This document shows positions 62,251 to 64,000 of a stretch of DNA of 64,000 nucleotides, piece by piece. The stretch comes from Anniella stebbinsi (Eukaryota; Chordata; Lepidosauria; Squamata; Anniellidae). The notes beneath the pieces are model-generated. The model saw only the letters and a list, made by a program, of their open reading frames with translations. It did no database searches and was not told where the DNA came from. The stretch spans positions 32,737,001 to 32,801,000 of the forward strand of contig JARDYH010000003.1 of assembly GCA_029215795.1 (NCBI GenBank), written 5' to 3'. The position numbers were made by a program, and so were the translations under genes. The stretch's first letter is position 1; each line of letters opens with the position of its first letter.

Positions 62251-62514
62251 TTCTTTCTAAATTGGCATCTATACATATAAAATTAGCACATGCACATTTT
62301 ATGCAAATCAGCATCCTCTTTTGTCCTCTTTTTTGGCGACACATTTCCTTGGCTTTGGCAATGCATCAATGAACACCCTACTGGTGCTTTTTGGTAAGCC
62401 CACTGGTGCAGGCGATTGACAGCACCCAATATGGTATTGGTGGTGGAATGGAACGGACAGGCAAGGCAGGGTGAGCATCAGCAAAAATGGGTCTTGCTAG
62501 GACATGTTGTAATT

Positions 62515-62572
62515 GTGCACTGCCCAGACAGCATCGGCTATTGGGCAGTATAAAAATGTAATAAATAAAAAG
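62515..62572 (+). mobile_element. L2-like LINE 3' tail
   Basis: TGCACTGCCCAGACAGCATC, GGCTATTGGGCAGTATAAAA and ATGTAATAAATAAA. Confidence 0.65.
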
Positions 62573-62581
62573 TGGGCCCTA

Positions 62582-62692
62582 GCTTTGCCCTTGGATAGTT
62601 CCTTTAGAGTTCTGACTGGTTCTGACTGAAACCTGGAGTGGATTCATCACCCCACTGACATTGGAGCCACCAGCCTCCACTCTACTTGCTGC
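62582..62692. mobile_element. CAGTGGAGGC MITE, right half
   Basis: GATAGTTCCTTTAGAGTTCT, GACTGAAACCTGGAGTGGAT and TTGGAGCCACCAGCCTCCAC. The left half is absent. Confidence 0.7.
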
Positions 62693-62707
62693 TGATGCTG
62701 GCTCTGA

Positions 62708-63221
62708 GGTCCCCTCTACAAGGATTCGCTTTTGTGCCTGGTTAGGCGATTATGCGCATAATCGCTGAAGCGCATTTGCGCCTAAAACCTCTGCACGAGA
62801 GGCGGCGAAGCGCATTAACGGATGACCAAAATGTGCTTTACAAGTAGTTAATGTGCATAAGCGCTTGTTCACATAGGTCCCCTCTACAAGGATTCGCTTT
62901 TGCGCCCGGTTAGGCGATTATGTGCATAATCGCTGAAGCGCATTTACACCTAATCCCTCTGCACGAGAGGCGGCGAAGCGCATTAATAGATGACCAAAAT
63001 GCACTTTACAAGTAGTTAATGCGCATAAGCGCTTGTTCACATAGTCAAAATGCGCTTTAACAGCCGGAGCAAAATAAAACTCGCTGTTTAACGTGCATTC
63101 GATAATGCGCATAATTGGAGAGATAACGCGCCTCTACGCCCGATTTGCGCTCCGTTCTTGTAGAGGTAATTTTTTTTAAAGCGCCTTGAAAGAGCTTTAA
63201 ACCTCTCTTGTAGAGGCAGCC
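62708..63221. mobile_element. TTATGCGCATAA-type MITE with tandem partial copy, TGA duplication
   Basis: The ends GGTCCCCTCTACAAGG and, reverse-complemented, GGCTGCCTCTACAAGAG are flanked by TGA. The first 168 bp (62,708-62,875) are a copy of the start of the following full unit (62,876-63,221, 346 bp). Both starts read GGTCCCCTCTACAAGGATTC. Rich in GCGC words throughout (GCGATTATGCGCATAATCGC, AAGCGCATT). Confidence 0.85.
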
Positions 63222-63224
63222 TGA

Positions 63225-64000
63225 GATGTGTAAAAAGATAGGTATTGCAAAACACCAGAGTTTCCAGTTCTCTCTCTCTCATTAAGAAGATATCTCAGTA
63301 AAGCTGCCCAGGGACTTCCTACCACTGAGGGAAGAGGGTAGAATGAAACATTCTCTTTTCCCTTTCATCACAAGATACATCTGAAGTTACAGAAAAAACA
63401 ATACCCTGGTGTCTTTTGTTTCCACTCTTGTTCCAACAACCAAAGAGAATCAAACTTTTTTTTGCTTCAGAGGTGAAATAATCAAATACGGTCAAATAAC
63501 ATCTGGGGGAAGAAAAAGGGATATTGGGGAGGGGGTGCAGAGGTTGATATGAACGGCAGTAGGAACCACTTCTTTCTGCCATGCTCATCTGTTCCTGTAG
63601 GTTATCCTGGCAGAGCCTGTGGTGCATCTCCCTGGCAGTCTTGCCCAAAGAAGCTAAGCCTTGGCACGAAGGATTATAACCCCCAAACAAGATGTTGCGT
63701 TCTCTATGACAGCCACTCTACAGCACTTCCTGGGCTTGCTAGAATGGCAGTATGCTGTGGAATGTCAAGATACAACTTATGGTATTTGAGGTTTTAAAAT
63801 TAATTTTTTATTAAAAAAACATTGGAGGTGTATCCTTCAAACTCAGGTTGTCAAACCTCCTCTTTGGGGTCTTGCAGTTTCAGCCCTTGGCATCAAGGGG
63901 ATCTTGAATTTTTAGCTAAGACATGCTGGGCAAGCACGGCACCTTTCCTGCTGCAGATTTGTTGGGCAGTTGGGCACCTGGAGCTCAGCAGAGGTGAGGC
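63225..64000. other. No recognised feature
   Basis: Unique-looking sequence to the end of the window. The 123-codon minus-strand frame at 63,319-63,690 and the plus-strand frame overlapping it have no recognisable domain. Confidence 0.45.

Overview
The window looks like nuclear DNA from a squamate reptile, most likely a lizard. I see no convincing host protein-coding exon, no rRNA and no functional tRNA gene. It is intergenic or intronic sequence built mostly of interspersed repeats. The squamate assignment rests on the mix of families: CR1 LINE 3' ends, L2-like LINE 3' ends with AAATA or AAT tails, a tRNA-like SINE with a TTTGCATGCAGAAGGT head, a second SINE starting GAGAGCCAGTG, and many palindromic MITEs around CTCCAGATGT, GACTTACTT and CAGTGGAGGC cores. 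I cannot name the species.

Layout. 1-9 kb: CR1 and SINE fragments, several palindromic DNA elements, microsatellites and a possible solo LTR near 6.0-6.6 kb. 9-21 kb: a CR1 3' end, small MITEs, an 8-bp-TSD type dimer MITE at 15.4 kb and a foldback element rich in GATC-type short repeats at 17.8-18.5 kb. 21-26 kb: TTATGCGCATAA-type elements, another dimer MITE, and an element inserted into a copy of itself inside a CR1. 26-35 kb: a monomeric form of the dimer MITE, L2-like and CR1 coding remnants, a 664-bp ATCGTTATCG foldback at 29.7-30.3 kb, a MITE inside CR1 at 31.3 kb, and a repeat-poor segment at 32.6-33.0 kb. 35-46 kb: nested MITEs, three more dimer or related elements, a second repeat-poor segment near 40.8-41.5 kb, and a GC-rich element splitting a SINE at 44.9-45.4 kb. 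46.2-49.4 kb: the most striking object, a 3.17-kb near-perfect inverted repeat flanked by an 8-bp duplication. 50-64 kb: more dimer MITEs, SINEs, CR1 and a partly duplicated TTATGCGCATAA element.

Most elements are non-autonomous. Two mobilisation types can be read from their flanks: 8-bp target duplications with TAGGG- or CAGTG-type ends (hAT-like), and 3-bp duplications with GGCC- or GGGCC-type ends (PIF/Harbinger-like). No transposase reading frame is visible, so any mobilising enzyme would have had to come from elsewhere in the genome. Nested insertions with intact duplications give a relative order: CR1, L2-like and SINE copies are older, and MITEs and foldbacks landed in them later.

The open frames present are short, cross repeat boundaries, or are remnants of CR1 or L2-like proteins. 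Superfamily names are inferred from termini and target duplications; no database search was possible.
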